From: Agarivorans sp. TSD2052
GTDB lineage: Bacteria; Pseudomonadota; Gammaproteobacteria; Enterobacterales; Celerinatantimonadaceae
Direction: 5' to 3'
DNA length: 64,000 nt
NCBI RefSeq assembly: GCF_023238625.1
Contig: NZ_CP096670.1
Location: forward strand, 1,229,501-1,293,500
This document shows, piece by piece, positions 54,901 to 64,000 of the stretch (the stretch's first letter is position 1; the number at the start of each line of letters is the position of its first letter). A program made the position numbers and the translations under genes. The notes beneath the pieces were generated by a model. It was not told the origin of the DNA. It saw nothing but the letters and a program-made list of their open reading frames with translations, and ran no database searches.

Positions 54901-54920
54901 GCGGTGAAGATCTTCACCGC
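54901..54920. repeat. Perfect 20-bp palindrome after carB
   Basis: GCGGTGAAGATCTTCACCGC is self-complementary over its full 20 bases, with its centre at GATC. It lies 25 bases after the carB stop, before the true terminator. It may be an mRNA 3' element or a protein site. Confidence 0.6.
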
Positions 54921-54959
54921 AGCGTAAAATAGCGTTACACTGCAGTTATTAGTACAAGT

Positions 54960-54992
54960 AAATTTGGCTGTCATCGACAGCCAAATTTTTTT
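54960..54992 (+). terminator. Terminator of carAB
   Basis: AAATTTGGCTGTC (54960-54972), ATC, GACAGCCAAATTT (54976-54988) and more Ts. It sits just before greA, so greA needs its own promoter or readthrough. Confidence 0.9.
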
Positions 54993-55023
54993 CTGTTTTT
55001 CTAGTTTGATTGAGTTAGTAGAT

Positions 55024-55500
55024 ATGAAACCTGTTCCTATGACAGTGCGCGGCGAAACGCAATTACGCGAAGAGTTAGAGCATTTGAAAACGGTCGTTAG
55101 ACCTAGAATTATTGAAGATATTGCGGTAGCACGCGAGCATGGTGACCTTAAAGAAAATGCCGAGTATCACGCGGCACGTGAACAGCAAGGTTTTTGTGAA
55201 GGTCGCATTCAAGATATTGAAGGCAAGCTAAGCAATGTTCAAGTTATTGATGTAACCAAAATCACCAATGCGGGTAAGATAATTTTTGGCTCCACAGTCA
55301 CCCTATTAAATATAAATACCGACCAAGAAGTTACGTATGGCATTGTGGGTGATGACGAAGCTGACATCAAACAAAATCGTATCTCGGTCAACTCGCCGAT
55401 TGCGCGTGGATTGATTGGAAAGCAAGTAGAAGACGAAGTTACGGTGATCACACCCGGTGGTGAGGTTGAGTACGAAGTCATCAAAGTCGAATACATTTAG
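55024..55500 (+). CDS. greA: Transcription elongation factor GreA
   Basis: This 158-aa factor rescues backtracked RNA polymerase by stimulating RNA cleavage. The coiled-coil tip has [16 protein letters not shown] with the acidic DxxE, and the C-terminal FKBP-like part ends in [15 protein letters not shown]. The ATG at 55024 gives [11 protein letters not shown], aligning with MQAIPMTLRG of E. coli. The open frame reaches 60 bases upstream but crosses the carAB terminator and is discarded. Confidence 0.97.
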   Translation: MKPVPMTVRGETQLREELEHLKTVVRPRIIEDIAVAREHGDLKENAEYHAAREQQGFCEGRIQDIEGKLSNVQVIDVTKITNAGKIIFGSTVTLLNINTDQEVTYGIVGDDEADIKQNRISVNSPIARGLIGKQVEDEVTVITPGGEVEYEVIKVEYI

Positions 55501-55515
55501 CTAGACTTAAATTTG

Positions 55516-55543
55516 AAAACGCAGCTATAAGCTGCGTTTTTTA
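55516..55543 (+). terminator. Terminator after greA
   Basis: AAAACGCAGCT (55516-55526), ATA, AGCTGCGTTTT (55530-55540) and more Ts. Confidence 0.88.
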
Positions 55544-55556
55544 TTGGAGGTACATT

Positions 55557-56162
55557 TTGTTATCAATAGATTATTCCAAATATGACGCGTTCATTTTTGA
55601 TATGGATGGCACCTTGGTCGATTCGATGCCTGCCCACCTAGCTGCATGGGAACAAGCCTTATTGAAACAACAATTGCCCGTGCATATAGGCTTCGTTGCA
55701 GAACGGGGTGGCATGCCGACTTTGAAAATAGCCGAGCAGTATCAACAACAATTTGGAGTAGATATCGACGGACCGCGACTACTAAAGGACAAGCGTGCCG
55801 GTTTTGATGCCTTGTGGCAGAAGGTGGATCGTATCGATGCTAGTTGCCAACTGCTCAGCAAATTTGCTTCATCGAAAAAATTTGGTCTTGGTACGGGGGC
55901 TGAACGAATCAATATGCAGCGGATAATGACTAACCTCAATTTAGCCGGCTATTTTCAAGTAATGGTTTGCGCTGAAGATGTTAAAGCCCACAAGCCAGAA
56001 CCAGACACTTTTCTCAGCGTCGCTAAGGGCTTAGCAGTACCTCCTGAGCGTTGCTTAGTGTTCGAAGATACACCCTTTGGCTTAAAGGCTGCCCATAATG
56101 CTGGTATGGACTGTGTCATGGTTCACAACATGCAGCTCGCTGAGTTCTTAGCGGTAAATTGA
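55557..56162 (+). CDS. HAD-superfamily phosphatase/mutase (YqaB or beta-phosphoglucomutase-like)
   Basis: This 201-aa protein has motif I FDMDGTLVDS with both catalytic aspartates, motif II GLGTGAERIN, and motif IV VFEDTPFGLKAAHNAG. A cap of the beta-phosphoglucomutase/YqaB type sits between. It probably removes phosphate from a sugar phosphate or FMN. TTG start, GGAGG six bases before. The greA terminator lies just upstream. Confidence 0.88.
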   Translation: MLSIDYSKYDAFIFDMDGTLVDSMPAHLAAWEQALLKQQLPVHIGFVAERGGMPTLKIAEQYQQQFGVDIDGPRLLKDKRAGFDALWQKVDRIDASCQLLSKFASSKKFGLGTGAERINMQRIMTNLNLAGYFQVMVCAEDVKAHKPEPDTFLSVAKGLAVPPERCLVFEDTPFGLKAAHNAGMDCVMVHNMQLAEFLAVN

Positions 56163-56331
56163 TAGTGGCAGGGATAGAGGAGGAACTGGACAAGCACAAG
56201 TGTAAACAGCGCAGGTATGCTTTTGGCTTATTTTAGATATTCAGATGATAAATTGTACCTAGTGTAGGGATTTGTTATAGTACAAAAGTTCGCCATGGAT
56301 TGGTTGTTAATTAACTGATTCAGGTGAGTAT

Positions 56332-56823
56332 ATGTCAATTCAAATTTCTTCCAGTTCTGCTTATAGTTATCCTCAGCCCAGTGTCGCAGCCTCTAGTACT
56401 GCTAGTAACTCTATCGTTAAACCTGGTTACGGTGACATCGTCGATAAGATTTCTGATGAATACGCTCAATTAAGCCCAGAAGAGCAACGTAATGCGCGTT
56501 TGTATGTTGGAGAAGAGGTAAGTGGCTACCAACAAAAACAACAGGCTGAAATCGACGCTAAGCGAAACGTTGCTGTAGGCATGTCTTCCGTTAATCATCA
56601 ACAAAACTTGTTAGATATCTATTACACCAGTTCTACGGGTAATAGCACTAAAGAAAACAATACGGCGCAGGTAAGCTACAAGGCCTTAGAAAGTATTAAT
56701 GGTAATTTAGAGCAGCAAAAGCAGGTTAATCAGCAGTTAGCTATCGCGGAATTCTATGCAAAGTATGGTGGCAGCGAAGGCCCACAGCCAGAACCTTATC
56801 AAACAGTATCTTTAGCGATATAG
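56332..56823 (+). CDS. Unknown 163-aa protein with Ser-rich N-terminus
   Basis: I do not recognise this family. The protein begins MSIQISSSSAYSYPQPSVAA and continues through a Ser/Thr/Pro-rich stretch to about residue 30. Then comes a polar, probably helical region (EYAQLSPEEQRNARLYVGEE, QQKQQAEIDAK, LEQQKQVNQQLAIAEF) and a short acidic tail. There is no signal peptide, Cys or obvious metal site. It is monocistronic, with GTGAGT upstream of the ATG, and ends at a terminator shared with yhbY. The polar, low-complexity start recalls flagellar- or type III-exported proteins, but that is only impression. Confidence 0.75.
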   Translation: MSIQISSSSAYSYPQPSVAASSTASNSIVKPGYGDIVDKISDEYAQLSPEEQRNARLYVGEEVSGYQQKQQAEIDAKRNVAVGMSSVNHQQNLLDIYYTSSTGNSTKENNTAQVSYKALESINGNLEQQKQVNQQLAIAEFYAKYGGSEGPQPEPYQTVSLAI

Positions 56824-56840
56824 AATTTAATACAGATATA

Positions 56841-56866
56841 AAAAAAGCGGCTCAAGCCGCTTTCTT
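56841..56866. terminator. Bidirectional terminator between the unknown protein gene and yhbY
   Basis: AAAGCGGCT (56844-56852) pairs with AGCCGCTTT (56855-56863), with A and T runs on the sides. Confidence 0.82.
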
Positions 56867-57162
56867 TATTTTTTAGGTAGTTCTATTTTCTTTTCTTCGC
56901 TTGGGCGATACATAATCAAAATGTGGCCTATCACCTGAACTTTTACGGCTTCTGTTTTGCTTACGATGGTATCGGCAATCAGTTGCTTCATTTCTCTGTC
57001 GTCAGTGGCGATCTTCACCTTGATTAACTCATGGTGAGCCAAGGCGATTTCTATTTCAGCTAAAATGCCTTCGGTCAATCCATTAGACCCAAGCATCACA
57101 ACTGGCTTAAGGTTATGAGCCAAGGATTTAAGGTGCTGTTTTTGTTTGTTAGTCAGTTGCAT
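56866..57162 (-). CDS. yhbY: YhbY/CRM-domain ribosome-assembly factor
   Basis: This 98-aa protein is a single CRM domain: LKPVVMLGSNGLTEGILAEI with the GxxG loop, and HELIKVKI. It binds pre-50S particles in E. coli. It is divergent from rlmE, as in related genomes, sharing the 115-base region that has the sigma-32-like promoter of rlmE. Confidence 0.96.
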   Translation of the reverse strand: MQLTNKQKQHLKSLAHNLKPVVMLGSNGLTEGILAEIEIALAHHELIKVKIATDDREMKQLIADTIVSKTEAVKVQVIGHILIMYRPSEEKKIELPKK

Positions 57163-57183
57163 GAAACTTTCTACTTACTCGGG

Positions 57184-57213
57184 GTTGAAAAAGCCATATT
57201 CTAGCGCCATCTA
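57184..57213 (+). promoter_or_regulatory. Sigma-32-like promoter of rlmE-ftsH
   Basis: GTTGAAA (57184-57190), a 14-base spacer and CGCCATCTA (57205-57213) fit the heat-shock consensus reasonably. E. coli ftsJ-ftsH is also heat-inducible. A TATAAT at 57230-57235 may serve a vegetative promoter, but no -35 is obvious. Confidence 0.6.
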
Positions 57214-57276
57214 AGAATTAATACTATTTTATAATCACTATCCTGTGTGGTTTCGTAACTATAGTGGAAACTATTT

Positions 57277-57906
57277 GTGACCAATAAAAAACATACGGCC
57301 AGCTCTAAACGTTGGTTAACAGAACATTTTGATGATCATTATGTTCAAAAAGCGCAAAAGCTTGGGCTGCGTTCGCGCGCAGTATTTAAAATCGAAGAAA
57401 TTCAAAATAAAGACAAACTGCTTAAACCAGGCATGACGGTCATTGATTTAGGGGCTGCGCCCGGTGGATGGTCGCAATACTGTGTTGAGCAACTGGGCGT
57501 AGATGGGCATGTCATTGCCTGTGATATTTTGCCTATGGACCCGATTGCTGGCGTAGATTTCCTGTGTGGAGATTTTCGTGAAGAAGATGTTCTAAATGCT
57601 TTGCTAGCAAGGTTGGACGATAAAAAAGTTGATGTTGTGTTGTCTGACATGGCACCCAACATGAGTGGAAATAATAATGTTGACCAATCTAAAGCAATGT
57701 ATTTAGTCGAGCTGGCATTAGATATGTGCCGTGAAGTGCTAGCTCCCAAAGGGAGTTTTGTGGTTAAAGTGTTCCAAGGAGAAGGGTTTGATCAATACCT
57801 ACAAAACGTACGTTCTATGTTCACCAGCGTGAAAACGCGTAAGCCAGATTCTTCTAGGGCGCGCTCTAGAGAAGTCTATATAGTAGCTAGCGGCTTTAAA
57901 CTATAG
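57277..57906 (+). CDS. rlmE: 23S rRNA 2'-O-ribose U2552 methyltransferase
   Basis: This 209-aa SAM-dependent methyltransferase (RrmJ/FtsJ) modifies U2552 in the A loop. The SAM site [14 protein letters not shown] and the catalytic tetrad region are intact (Lys38 in RAVFKIEE, Asp in [10 protein letters not shown], Lys in FVVKVFQG, Glu near the C-terminus in SREVYIV). The start is GTG, with the upstream sequence AT-rich. ftsH follows 49 bases later. Confidence 0.97.
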   Translation: MTNKKHTASSKRWLTEHFDDHYVQKAQKLGLRSRAVFKIEEIQNKDKLLKPGMTVIDLGAAPGGWSQYCVEQLGVDGHVIACDILPMDPIAGVDFLCGDFREEDVLNALLARLDDKKVDVVLSDMAPNMSGNNNVDQSKAMYLVELALDMCREVLAPKGSFVVKVFQGEGFDQYLQNVRSMFTSVKTRKPDSSRARSREVYIVASGFKL

Positions 57907-57955
57907 TACGCTAGTTAATAATTCTTATTAAATTATAACCGATGAGGTTCACGTC

Positions 57956-59884
57956 TTGAGTGACATGGCAAAAAATCTGATTCTATGGCTAGTAATAGCA
58001 GTGGTTTTGATGTCTGTATTCCAAAGCTTCAGCCCTGATTCAGGCAGTGGTCGGCAAATGGATTATTCCACCTTTGTTAAGGAAGTGAATCAAGAGCAGA
58101 TCCGTGAAGTAGTGATAAGTGGGCAAGATATTGGAGTAACCAAACGTACTGGTGAAAAATATAACACTATCATTCCGCTTCATGATAAAGACCTAATTAA
58201 CGATCTTATTAACCATAACGTAACTGTTTTGGGTAAAGAACCAGAAGAGCAAGGCTTACTGACCTCTATCTTCATTTCGTGGTTCCCAATGTTACTGCTA
58301 ATTGGTGTGTGGATTTTCTTCATGCGTCAAATGCAAGGTGGTGGCGGTAAGGGCGCAATGTCATTTGGTAAAAGTAAAGCGCGCCTGATGAGCGAAGACC
58401 AAATTAAGACAAGCTTTGCAGATGTCGCGGGTTGTGACGAGGCCAAAGAAGAAGTGGCCGAGTTAGTTGACTACTTGCGTGACCCAACCAAGTTTCAAAA
58501 GCTTGGCGGCAAGATACCTACAGGTATTTTGATGGTTGGTCCTCCCGGTACAGGTAAAACCTTATTGGCTAAAGCCATTGCTGGCGAAGCTAAAGTGCCG
58601 TTCTTTACCATTTCAGGTTCAGATTTCGTAGAAATGTTTGTCGGTGTTGGTGCATCACGTGTACGTGACATGTTTGAACAGGCCAAAAAATCAGCGCCTT
58701 GTATTATTTTCATTGATGAAATTGATGCGGTTGGCCGCCAGCGTGGTGCAGGTCTTGGTGGTGGACACGATGAACGTGAACAAACACTTAACCAAATGTT
58801 GGTTGAAATGGACGGTTTTGAAGGTAACGAAGGTATTATTGTTATCGCCGCGACTAACCGCCCAGATGTATTAGACCCTGCGTTATTACGTCCAGGTCGA
58901 TTTGACCGTCAAGTCACCGTTGGCTTACCTGACATTCGTGGCCGAGAGCAGATCCTGAAAGTGCATATGCGTAAAGTGCCTCTTGGTGATGGTGTTGATG
59001 CTAGCGTGATTGCTCGTGGTACACCTGGCTTTTCTGGGGCAGATCTGGCGAACCTTGTAAATGAAGCTGCTTTGTTTGCCGCACGTGGTAGTAAGCGTGT
59101 CGTAGCCATGGAAGAATTTGAAAAAGCTAAAGACAAAATCATGATGGGCGCAGAGCGCAAGTCTATGGTGATGACTGAAAGCGAGAAAGAGATGACCGCT
59201 TACCATGAAGCCGGACACGCTATTGTTGGCCGTTTAGTGCCAGAGCATGACCCTGTTTACAAGGTGAGTATCATCCCTCGTGGTCGCGCACTGGGTGTGA
59301 CCATGTATTTGCCTGAGCAAGATCGAGTCAGTCATAGTAAGCAGCATCTCGAAAGCATGATTTCAAGCTTATATGGTGGCCGCTTAGCCGAGCGCATTAT
59401 TTATGGTGATGAGAAAGTCTCAACGGGTGCCAGTAACGATATTGAACGTGCCACTGAAATTGCGCGTAAAATGGTGACTCAGTGGGGCTTGTCAGAGTCT
59501 ATGGGGCCTTTGCTGTACGCTGACGAAGAAGGTGAAGTATTCTTAGGGCGAAGTGCGGCAAAAACTAAGCACATGTCAGATGATACCGCCAAAGCGATTG
59601 ATGCTGAAATTAGATCAGTGATTGATCGTAACTATAAGCGTGCTGAATCGTTGCTGGAAGAGAACCTTGATATTTTGCATTCAATGAAAGATACATTGAT
59701 GAAATACGAGACTATCGACGCCAAACAAATTGATGATTTAATGGAGCGTAAAACGCCTCGTCCTCCAGCTGATTGGGATGACACTGACAGTGATGTTACT
59801 CCTCCTAGCTCAGGTGAGAAGGAAGCGGACAGCACTGACTCTGTTGATGAAACTAAAGTTGTAGGCGAAGATCCCGCTCAGTAA
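57956..59884 (+). CDS. ftsH: Membrane AAA+ metalloprotease FtsH
   Basis: This 642-aa protease starts TTG ([13 protein letters not shown]), with GATGAGG eight bases before; the ATG three codons later would be the alternative. Two N-terminal membrane helices (about 8-25 and 100-120) flank a periplasmic loop. The AAA+ module has Walker A GPPGTGKT, Walker [13 protein letters not shown] and [21 protein letters not shown]. The zinc site is HEAGH (His417, Glu418, His421). FtsH degrades sigma-32, LpxC and misassembled membrane proteins. Terminator after the stop. Confidence 0.98.
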   Translation: MSDMAKNLILWLVIAVVLMSVFQSFSPDSGSGRQMDYSTFVKEVNQEQIREVVISGQDIGVTKRTGEKYNTIIPLHDKDLINDLINHNVTVLGKEPEEQGLLTSIFISWFPMLLLIGVWIFFMRQMQGGGGKGAMSFGKSKARLMSEDQIKTSFADVAGCDEAKEEVAELVDYLRDPTKFQKLGGKIPTGILMVGPPGTGKTLLAKAIAGEAKVPFFTISGSDFVEMFVGVGASRVRDMFEQAKKSAPCIIFIDEIDAVGRQRGAGLGGGHDEREQTLNQMLVEMDGFEGNEGIIVIAATNRPDVLDPALLRPGRFDRQVTVGLPDIRGREQILKVHMRKVPLGDGVDASVIARGTPGFSGADLANLVNEAALFAARGSKRVVAMEEFEKAKDKIMMGAERKSMVMTESEKEMTAYHEAGHAIVGRLVPEHDPVYKVSIIPRGRALGVTMYLPEQDRVSHSKQHLESMISSLYGGRLAERIIYGDEKVSTGASNDIERATEIARKMVTQWGLSESMGPLLYADEEGEVFLGRSAAKTKHMSDDTAKAIDAEIRSVIDRNYKRAESLLEENLDILHSMKDTLMKYETIDAKQIDDLMERKTPRPPADWDDTDSDVTPPSSGEKEADSTDSVDETKVVGEDPAQ

Positions 59885-59901
59885 TTGTTAGATTGTTTAT
59901 C

Positions 59902-59932
59902 AGCCCTGTAACTTGCGTTACAGGGCTTTTTT
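59902..59932 (+). terminator. Terminator after ftsH
   Basis: AGCCCTGTAAC (59902-59912), TTGC, GTTACAGGGCT (59917-59927), then Ts. Confidence 0.92.
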
Positions 59933-59940
59933 GTAAGTAA

Positions 59941-60777
59941 ATGAATATGACTGTTTCTTTTAATATTGGCCCGCACCAGTTTCAGCGCCCGGTGATTATG
60001 GGCATTCTTAATGTTACTCCCGATTCTTTTTCTGATGGGGGGAAGTTTGTTGTTCACGATAAGGCCCTACAACATGCTGAGGCAATGCTTGAGCAAGGAG
60101 CTGATATAATCGATATTGGTGGCGAATCTACGCGACCTGGTGCCCCTGAGGTATCTTTGGAAGACGAATTGGCGCGGATTGTTGATTTGATATCGGCAAT
60201 TAAACAGCGCTTTTCTTGCTTAGTGTCTATTGATACCAGCAAAGCGGAAGTGATGCGTCAAGCGGTGCAAAATGGGGCTGATATTATCAATGATGTATGT
60301 GCATTAACCAAGCCGAATGCACTAGAAGTGGCAGCCCAGCTTGCGGTCCCTGTCTGTTTAATGCATATGCAAGGGCAACCCAGAACGATGCAAAATAATC
60401 CTCTTTATGGCGATGTTGTCAGTGAGGTTATCGATTTTTTAAAATCGCGAGTTGAGAGCTGCGTAGCAGCAGGCGTTAAGCGTTCCAATATAATAGTTGA
60501 CCCTGGCTTTGGCTTTGGTAAAACGTTACAGCACAACTATCAGCTGTTGGCCCGCTTAGCGGAATGCCATCAGTTACAACTACCAATACTAGCGGGTATG
60601 TCGCGCAAGAGTATGTTTGGTAAGTTATTAAATCGCCCTGCCAGTGATTTATTGGCGGCTAATGTAGCCGGCGTAATGATAGCAGCAGAGCAAGGGGCGC
60701 AAATTTTTCGAGTTCATGACGTGCAAGCAACTGCAGACGCGTTAAATGTTTTTTCTATGGTACAGACGAGTAAGTAA
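59941..60777 (+). CDS. folP: Dihydropteroate synthase
   Basis: This 278-aa enzyme joins para-aminobenzoate to the pterin diphosphate in folate synthesis. Motifs are [15 protein letters not shown] at the start, [11 protein letters not shown], and DPGFGFGKT. The ATG at 59941 or the one two codons later may start it. The stop and the glmM start share one base (TAATG), so translation is coupled. The terminator just upstream suggests a separate promoter or partial readthrough. Confidence 0.97.
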   Translation: MNMTVSFNIGPHQFQRPVIMGILNVTPDSFSDGGKFVVHDKALQHAEAMLEQGADIIDIGGESTRPGAPEVSLEDELARIVDLISAIKQRFSCLVSIDTSKAEVMRQAVQNGADIINDVCALTKPNALEVAAQLAVPVCLMHMQGQPRTMQNNPLYGDVVSEVIDFLKSRVESCVAAGVKRSNIIVDPGFGFGKTLQHNYQLLARLAECHQLQLPILAGMSRKSMFGKLLNRPASDLLAANVAGVMIAAEQGAQIFRVHDVQATADALNVFSMVQTSK

Positions 60778-62114
60778 TGACGAGACGATATTTTGGCACG
60801 GATGGTGTGCGCGGTAAGGTGGGTGAATACCCCATTACTCCTGAGTTTGCATTAAAATTGGGATGGGCGGCAGGTAAAGTATTGTCCAGCAAAGGCACGC
60901 GAAAAGTCTTGATTGGTAAAGATACCCGCATTTCCGGCTACATGTTGGAATCAGCATTAGAAGCCGGCTTATCAGCCGCTGGTGTACAGGCCAGTTTTGT
61001 TGGTCCGATGCCGACTCCTGCAGTAGCCTATCTTACACGCACCTTTAGGGCTGAGGCGGGCATCGTTATTAGTGCCTCACACAACCCTTATTACGATAAC
61101 GGTATCAAGTTCTTTTCAGCAGGCGGCACCAAGCTACCTGATGAACTCGAGTTAGCGATAGAAGCGGAACTCGATAACCCGATGACATGTGTAGAGTCTG
61201 CAGCATTGGGTAAAGCACGTCGTATTGAAGATGCGGCAGGGCGTTACATTGAGTTTTGTAAAAGTACATTCCCTAATAAATTTAGTTTAGCTGGCTTGAA
61301 AATTGTGGTCGACTGCGCCCATGGTGCGACTTACCATATCGCGCCCAAAGTGTTTAGTGAGCTAGGCGCAGAGGTAATCGCCATTGGCAATAAGCCAGAT
61401 GGTTTAAACATCAATGAAAAGTGTGGCGCAACCGATACTCGAATGCTCGCAGAGCAAGTGTTAGCGCATCAAGCGGATCTAGGTATTGCCTTAGACGGTG
61501 ATGGCGACCGAGTCATGATGATTGACCAACATGGTGTTCAGGTTGATGGCGATGAAATACTTTATATTTTGGCTAGAGATGCTCAATTAAGTCAGCACCT
61601 TAGTGGTGGAGTCGTTGGCACATTAATGAGTAACTTAGCGTTAGAGCAAGCCTTTACAGAAATGGATATCCCCTTCGTTCGTGCCAATGTGGGTGACCGT
61701 TATGTTATGGAGTTATTGTCAGCCAAAGGGTGGACTTATGGTGGCGAAAACTCAGGCCATATCATTTGTTTAGGACATACCACTACCGGAGATGGTATTG
61801 TAGCGGCATTGCAGGTCTTAGCTGCTATGTTGGCGCAAAAGCAAACGCTTCGCGGTTTACTTAGTGATTTGACCCTTTACCCGCAGTTATTGGTTAATGT
61901 TCGCTTTAAAGGCGACTCAGATCCGCTTAATAGTGCCTTGGTTAAGCAGGCTCAAGAAAAAGCTGAAAAAATGTTAGCCGACGCTGGTAGGGTATTATTG
62001 CGCAAATCAGGCACCGAGCCATTATTAAGAGTCATGGTGGAGGGGGCTGATTCAGCTTTGGTTGAACAATGCGCCAATGATATTGCAGAAGCTGTTCGCC
62101 TTGCTTGCGATTAA
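60777..62114 (+). CDS. glmM: Phosphoglucosamine mutase
   Basis: This 445-aa enzyme isomerises glucosamine 6-phosphate to glucosamine 1-phosphate for peptidoglycan and LPS. The phosphoserine loop is SASHNP (Ser101); the metal loop is DGDGDRVMM; the C-terminal phosphate-binding loop includes [12 protein letters not shown]. The 1-base overlap with folP conserves the folP-glmM pair known in E. coli. Confidence 0.98.
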   Translation: MTRRYFGTDGVRGKVGEYPITPEFALKLGWAAGKVLSSKGTRKVLIGKDTRISGYMLESALEAGLSAAGVQASFVGPMPTPAVAYLTRTFRAEAGIVISASHNPYYDNGIKFFSAGGTKLPDELELAIEAELDNPMTCVESAALGKARRIEDAAGRYIEFCKSTFPNKFSLAGLKIVVDCAHGATYHIAPKVFSELGAEVIAIGNKPDGLNINEKCGATDTRMLAEQVLAHQADLGIALDGDGDRVMMIDQHGVQVDGDEILYILARDAQLSQHLSGGVVGTLMSNLALEQAFTEMDIPFVRANVGDRYVMELLSAKGWTYGGENSGHIICLGHTTTGDGIVAALQVLAAMLAQKQTLRGLLSDLTLYPQLLVNVRFKGDSDPLNSALVKQAQEKAEKMLADAGRVLLRKSGTEPLLRVMVEGADSALVEQCANDIAEAVRLACD

Positions 62115-62274
62115 TGTGAACAATATTTAAACGGTTGAACACAGAGTAAAAGTTTTTTGAAGTTGGCGCTTGTATTAGTGACAGAGGTTCGCTAATATCT
62201 CGCCCGCTTTGGTGACTTGTGTTTCACTAATTGACGGTCGGAATTTAGACCGACCCACACTTAGGTGAAAGAGA

Positions 62275-62619
62275 ATGTACGAAATTTTATTAGTAGTTTA
62301 TTTAGTAGTGGCGCTGACTTTAATTGGCTTAGTGTTAATTCAGCAAGGCAAAGGTGCCGATATGGGTGCATCTTTTGGCTCTGGGGCGTCAAATACCGTA
62401 TTTGGTTCTTCTGGTTCAGGTAACTTCCTAACCCGAGCAACCGCAATTTGCGCAACGTTGTTTATTCTTATCAGCTTAGTATTGGGTAACCTTTCAGCCC
62501 AGCAAACTAAACAAGTTGATGAGTGGGGTGATTTGTCTCAGCCAATCGCTGAGCAAGTAGCTCCAGTAGGTGATGTACCAGCTTCACCTGCTACACCTGG
62601 TAGCGACGTTCCAAACTAG
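62275..62619 (+). CDS. secG: Preprotein translocase subunit SecG
   Basis: This 114-aa protein has two membrane segments (about 3-23 and 52-72), the motif QQGKGADMGASFGSGAS between them, and a polar Pro-rich tail. It assists SecYE in protein export. GGTGAAAGAG precedes the ATG. tRNA-Leu begins 8 bases after the stop, as in E. coli. Confidence 0.95.
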   Translation: MYEILLVVYLVVALTLIGLVLIQQGKGADMGASFGSGASNTVFGSSGSGNFLTRATAICATLFILISLVLGNLSAQQTKQVDEWGDLSQPIAEQVAPVGDVPASPATPGSDVPN

Positions 62620-62626
62620 TTTACCT

Positions 62627-62712
62627 GCCGAGGTGGTGGAATTGGTAGACACGCTACCTTGAGGGGGTAGTGTCCTATGGACGTGCGGGTTCAAGTCCCG
62701 CTCTCGGCACCA
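62627..62712 (+). tRNA. tRNA-Leu (anticodon GAG)
   Basis: 86 nt ending in CCA. Class II with a variable arm: acceptor GCCGAGG...CTCTCGGC-ACCA, anticodon loop TTGAGGG with GAG, T loop GTTCAAG. Right after secG, in the E. coli leuU position. Confidence 0.96.
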
Positions 62713-62765
62713 ATAGTTATTTTTGCATAGTGTCTTAGTGGTTGTTATAATCACTGGCATTCGGA

Positions 62766-62842
<77 letters not shown>

Positions 62843-62889
62843 ACTATCAAATACTTAGGTAGTGATAGTGTAAAAGGCTCAGAAATTTT

Positions 62890-62917
62890 AAAGCCCCGCT
62901 TCATCGGGGCTTTTTGT
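62890..62917 (+). terminator. Terminator after the tRNA pair
   Basis: AAAGCCCCG (62890-62898), CTTCAT, CGGGGCTTT (62905-62913) and more Ts. A second weak hairpin (GGGC/GCCC, 62950-62963) followed by seven Ts lies closer to rimP and may be a leader attenuator. Confidence 0.85.
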
Positions 62918-62987
62918 TATTTTCGCGCCGCACCTTAGGTGCTAGAACTGGGCTATTACGCCCTTTTTTTGTTTCTGGAGGGGAACC

Positions 62988-63446
62988 TTGGCAACTGTAG
63001 AACAACGACTAACTGACATGCTTACTCCCGCGGTAGAAGCGCTGGGATTTGAATTGTTGGGTATTGAATACGTCAGTGCTGGCAAGCACTCCATCGTGCG
63101 TCTTTTTATTGATCATGAAGATGGCATTAATGTGGATAACTGCGCGGATGTAAGCCGTCAGGCTAGCGCCATTATGGATGTTGAAGATCCAATTAGCACA
63201 GAATACAACCTAGAGGTTTCATCTCCTGGTTTAGAACGTCCTCTGTTTAAAGCAGAGCATTATCAACGTTTTATTGGTGATATTGCTTTTATGCAATTAC
63301 GTATGCCAGTGAATAATCGTCGAAAATGGCAGGGCGAAATCATTGCTGTAGAAGACGATACTGTCGTGCTTGCAGTTGAAAAAGAACAACACCGGATAGC
63401 GCTAGGTAACGTACAAAAAGCGCATCTAGTTCCCCAGTTTGATTAA
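62988..63446 (+). CDS. rimP: Ribosome maturation factor RimP
   Basis: This 152-aa protein for 30S assembly has the N-terminal fold with [12 protein letters not shown] and [14 protein letters not shown], the central [15 protein letters not shown] and the [10 protein letters not shown] segment. The start is TTG after CTGGAGGGG, a strong site. nusA follows after 12 bases, the usual rimP-nusA operon. Confidence 0.96.
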   Translation: MATVEQRLTDMLTPAVEALGFELLGIEYVSAGKHSIVRLFIDHEDGINVDNCADVSRQASAIMDVEDPISTEYNLEVSSPGLERPLFKAEHYQRFIGDIAFMQLRMPVNNRRKWQGEIIAVEDDTVVLAVEKEQHRIALGNVQKAHLVPQFD

Positions 63447-63458
63447 AGAGGGTCAGGA

Positions 63459-64000
63459 ATGAACAAAGAAGTCTTGTTGGTTGTTGACGCGGTATCTAAC
63501 GAAAAAGCATTACCGCGCGAAAAGATTTTTGAAGCTATGGAAGTAGCCTTAGCCACCGCAACCAAGAAAAAATATGAAGGTGATATTGAAGTTCGTGTTG
63601 ATATTGATAGAAAAGACGGAAGTTTTGAAACTTTTCGTCGCTGGATGGTTGTTGAAAACCAAGAAGCTATCGAAAACCCTTACCGAGAAATCACTTTAGA
63701 AGCGGCCCAATACGAAGAACCAGATAAAGAACTGGGTGATTACGTAGAAGAGCAAATCGAGTCAGTCGTATTTGACCGAATTACTACTCAAACAGCTAAA
63801 CAAGTTATCGTACAGAAAGTACGAGAAGCAGAGCGCGCTCAAGTTGTAGAACAGTATTTCGATCAAGTAAACGAGTTGGTAACGGGCGTTGTTAAAAAAG
63901 TTAGCCGTGAAAATATCATCGTTGATTTAGGTAATAACGCTGAAGCAGTGATTCACCGTGAAGAATCGCTTCCTCGTGAAGCCTTCCGACCGGGCGACCG
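63459..64000 (+). CDS. nusA: Transcription termination/antitermination factor NusA, 3' end outside the window
   Basis: The first about 180 codons are present, open to the last base. [20 protein letters not shown] and the RNA polymerase-binding N-terminal domain, then the start of the S1 domain ([19 protein letters not shown]), are as in NusA of about 500 aa. AGGGTCAGGA upstream. It regulates pausing, termination and antitermination. Confidence 0.96.
   Translation, partial: MNKEVLLVVDAVSNEKALPREKIFEAMEVALATATKKKYEGDIEVRVDIDRKDGSFETFRRWMVVENQEAIENPYREITLEAAQYEEPDKELGDYVEEQIESVVFDRITTQTAKQVIVQKVREAERAQVVEQYFDQVNELVTGVVKKVSRENIIVDLGNNAEAVIHREESLPREAFRPGD

Noticed and set aside
54964-55023. Upstream extension of greA
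   Set aside because: It would translate through the carAB terminator; the conserved GreA start is [10 protein letters not shown].

Overview
The window is a gammaproteobacterial chromosome segment of mid-40s % G+C by eye. It probably comes from a marine relative of Alteromonadales/Vibrionales, and an Agarivorans-like genome would fit. Supporting evidence is the tmRNA tag ANDENYALAA, the neighbourhoods dnaK-dnaJ / dapB / carAB-greA-yhbY-rlmE-ftsH-folP-glmM-secG-tRNA-rimP-nusA and nadK-grpE, smpB-ssrA, ratA-rnfH, bamE-recN, and several surface lipoproteins with a Cys-(Gly)n linker. The genus is not proven from sequence alone.

Layout. (1) 1-20 kb is mostly accessory: the 3' part of radD, a large beta-helix lipoprotein, two divergent paralogous phosphoribosyltransferases, a TPR-sulfotransferase, an operon for nitrite/formate-type transport, a PP2C phosphatase-Ser/Thr kinase fusion and cyanase, a CNNM/CBS membrane protein, a Tsx-like porin, an AraC regulator, an M4-like metalloprotease lipoprotein, a frameshifted DUF3592-type gene and a serine beta-lactamase-like hydrolase. 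(2) 20-32 kb holds ssrA, smpB, ratA-rnfH, bamE, recN, a PotABCD-type ABC operon, an MFS exporter, a PilZ protein, nadK and grpE. (3) 32-45 kb holds a DUF1289 protein, beta-carbonic anhydrase, a dicarboxylate symporter, dnaK-dnaJ, cobU, an M48 lipoprotein, a GNAT enzyme, fklB and a nitrate-type ABC transporter. (4) 45-64 kb holds dapB, a very large secreted pullulanase, carAB, greA, a HAD phosphatase, an unknown 163-aa protein, yhbY, rlmE-ftsH-folP-glmM-secG, tRNA-Leu(GAG), initiator tRNA-Met, rimP and the 5' part of nusA.

Regulation visible in the sequence. Sigma-32 type promoters precede grpE, dnaK and rlmE-ftsH. Two tandem LexA boxes overlap the recN start. Sigma-54 (-24/-12) type promoters precede both the nitrite transporter-kinase-cyanase operon and the nitrate ABC operon, and the latter also has an NtrC-like box about 110 bp upstream. 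LacI-family-like dyads precede the pullulanase, and a pair of TGACCA-N2-TGGTCA dyads precedes the Tsx-like gene. Most convergent gene pairs share strong bidirectional terminators.

How the genes work together. The two sigma-54 operons look like one nitrogen-scavenging programme: uptake of nitrate/nitrite/cyanate-type anions, conversion of cyanate to ammonia and CO2, and a kinase/phosphatase of unknown target. The heat-shock genes (grpE, dnaK, dnaJ, ftsH) sit in the ordinary core, and accessory genes are inserted at several joints of that core (nadK/recN, dnaJ/dapB, dapB/carA). I found no CRISPR array, transposase, integrase or phage module. The best candidate for a little-described system is the transporter-PP2C/kinase-cyanase operon at 8.4-11.7 kb.
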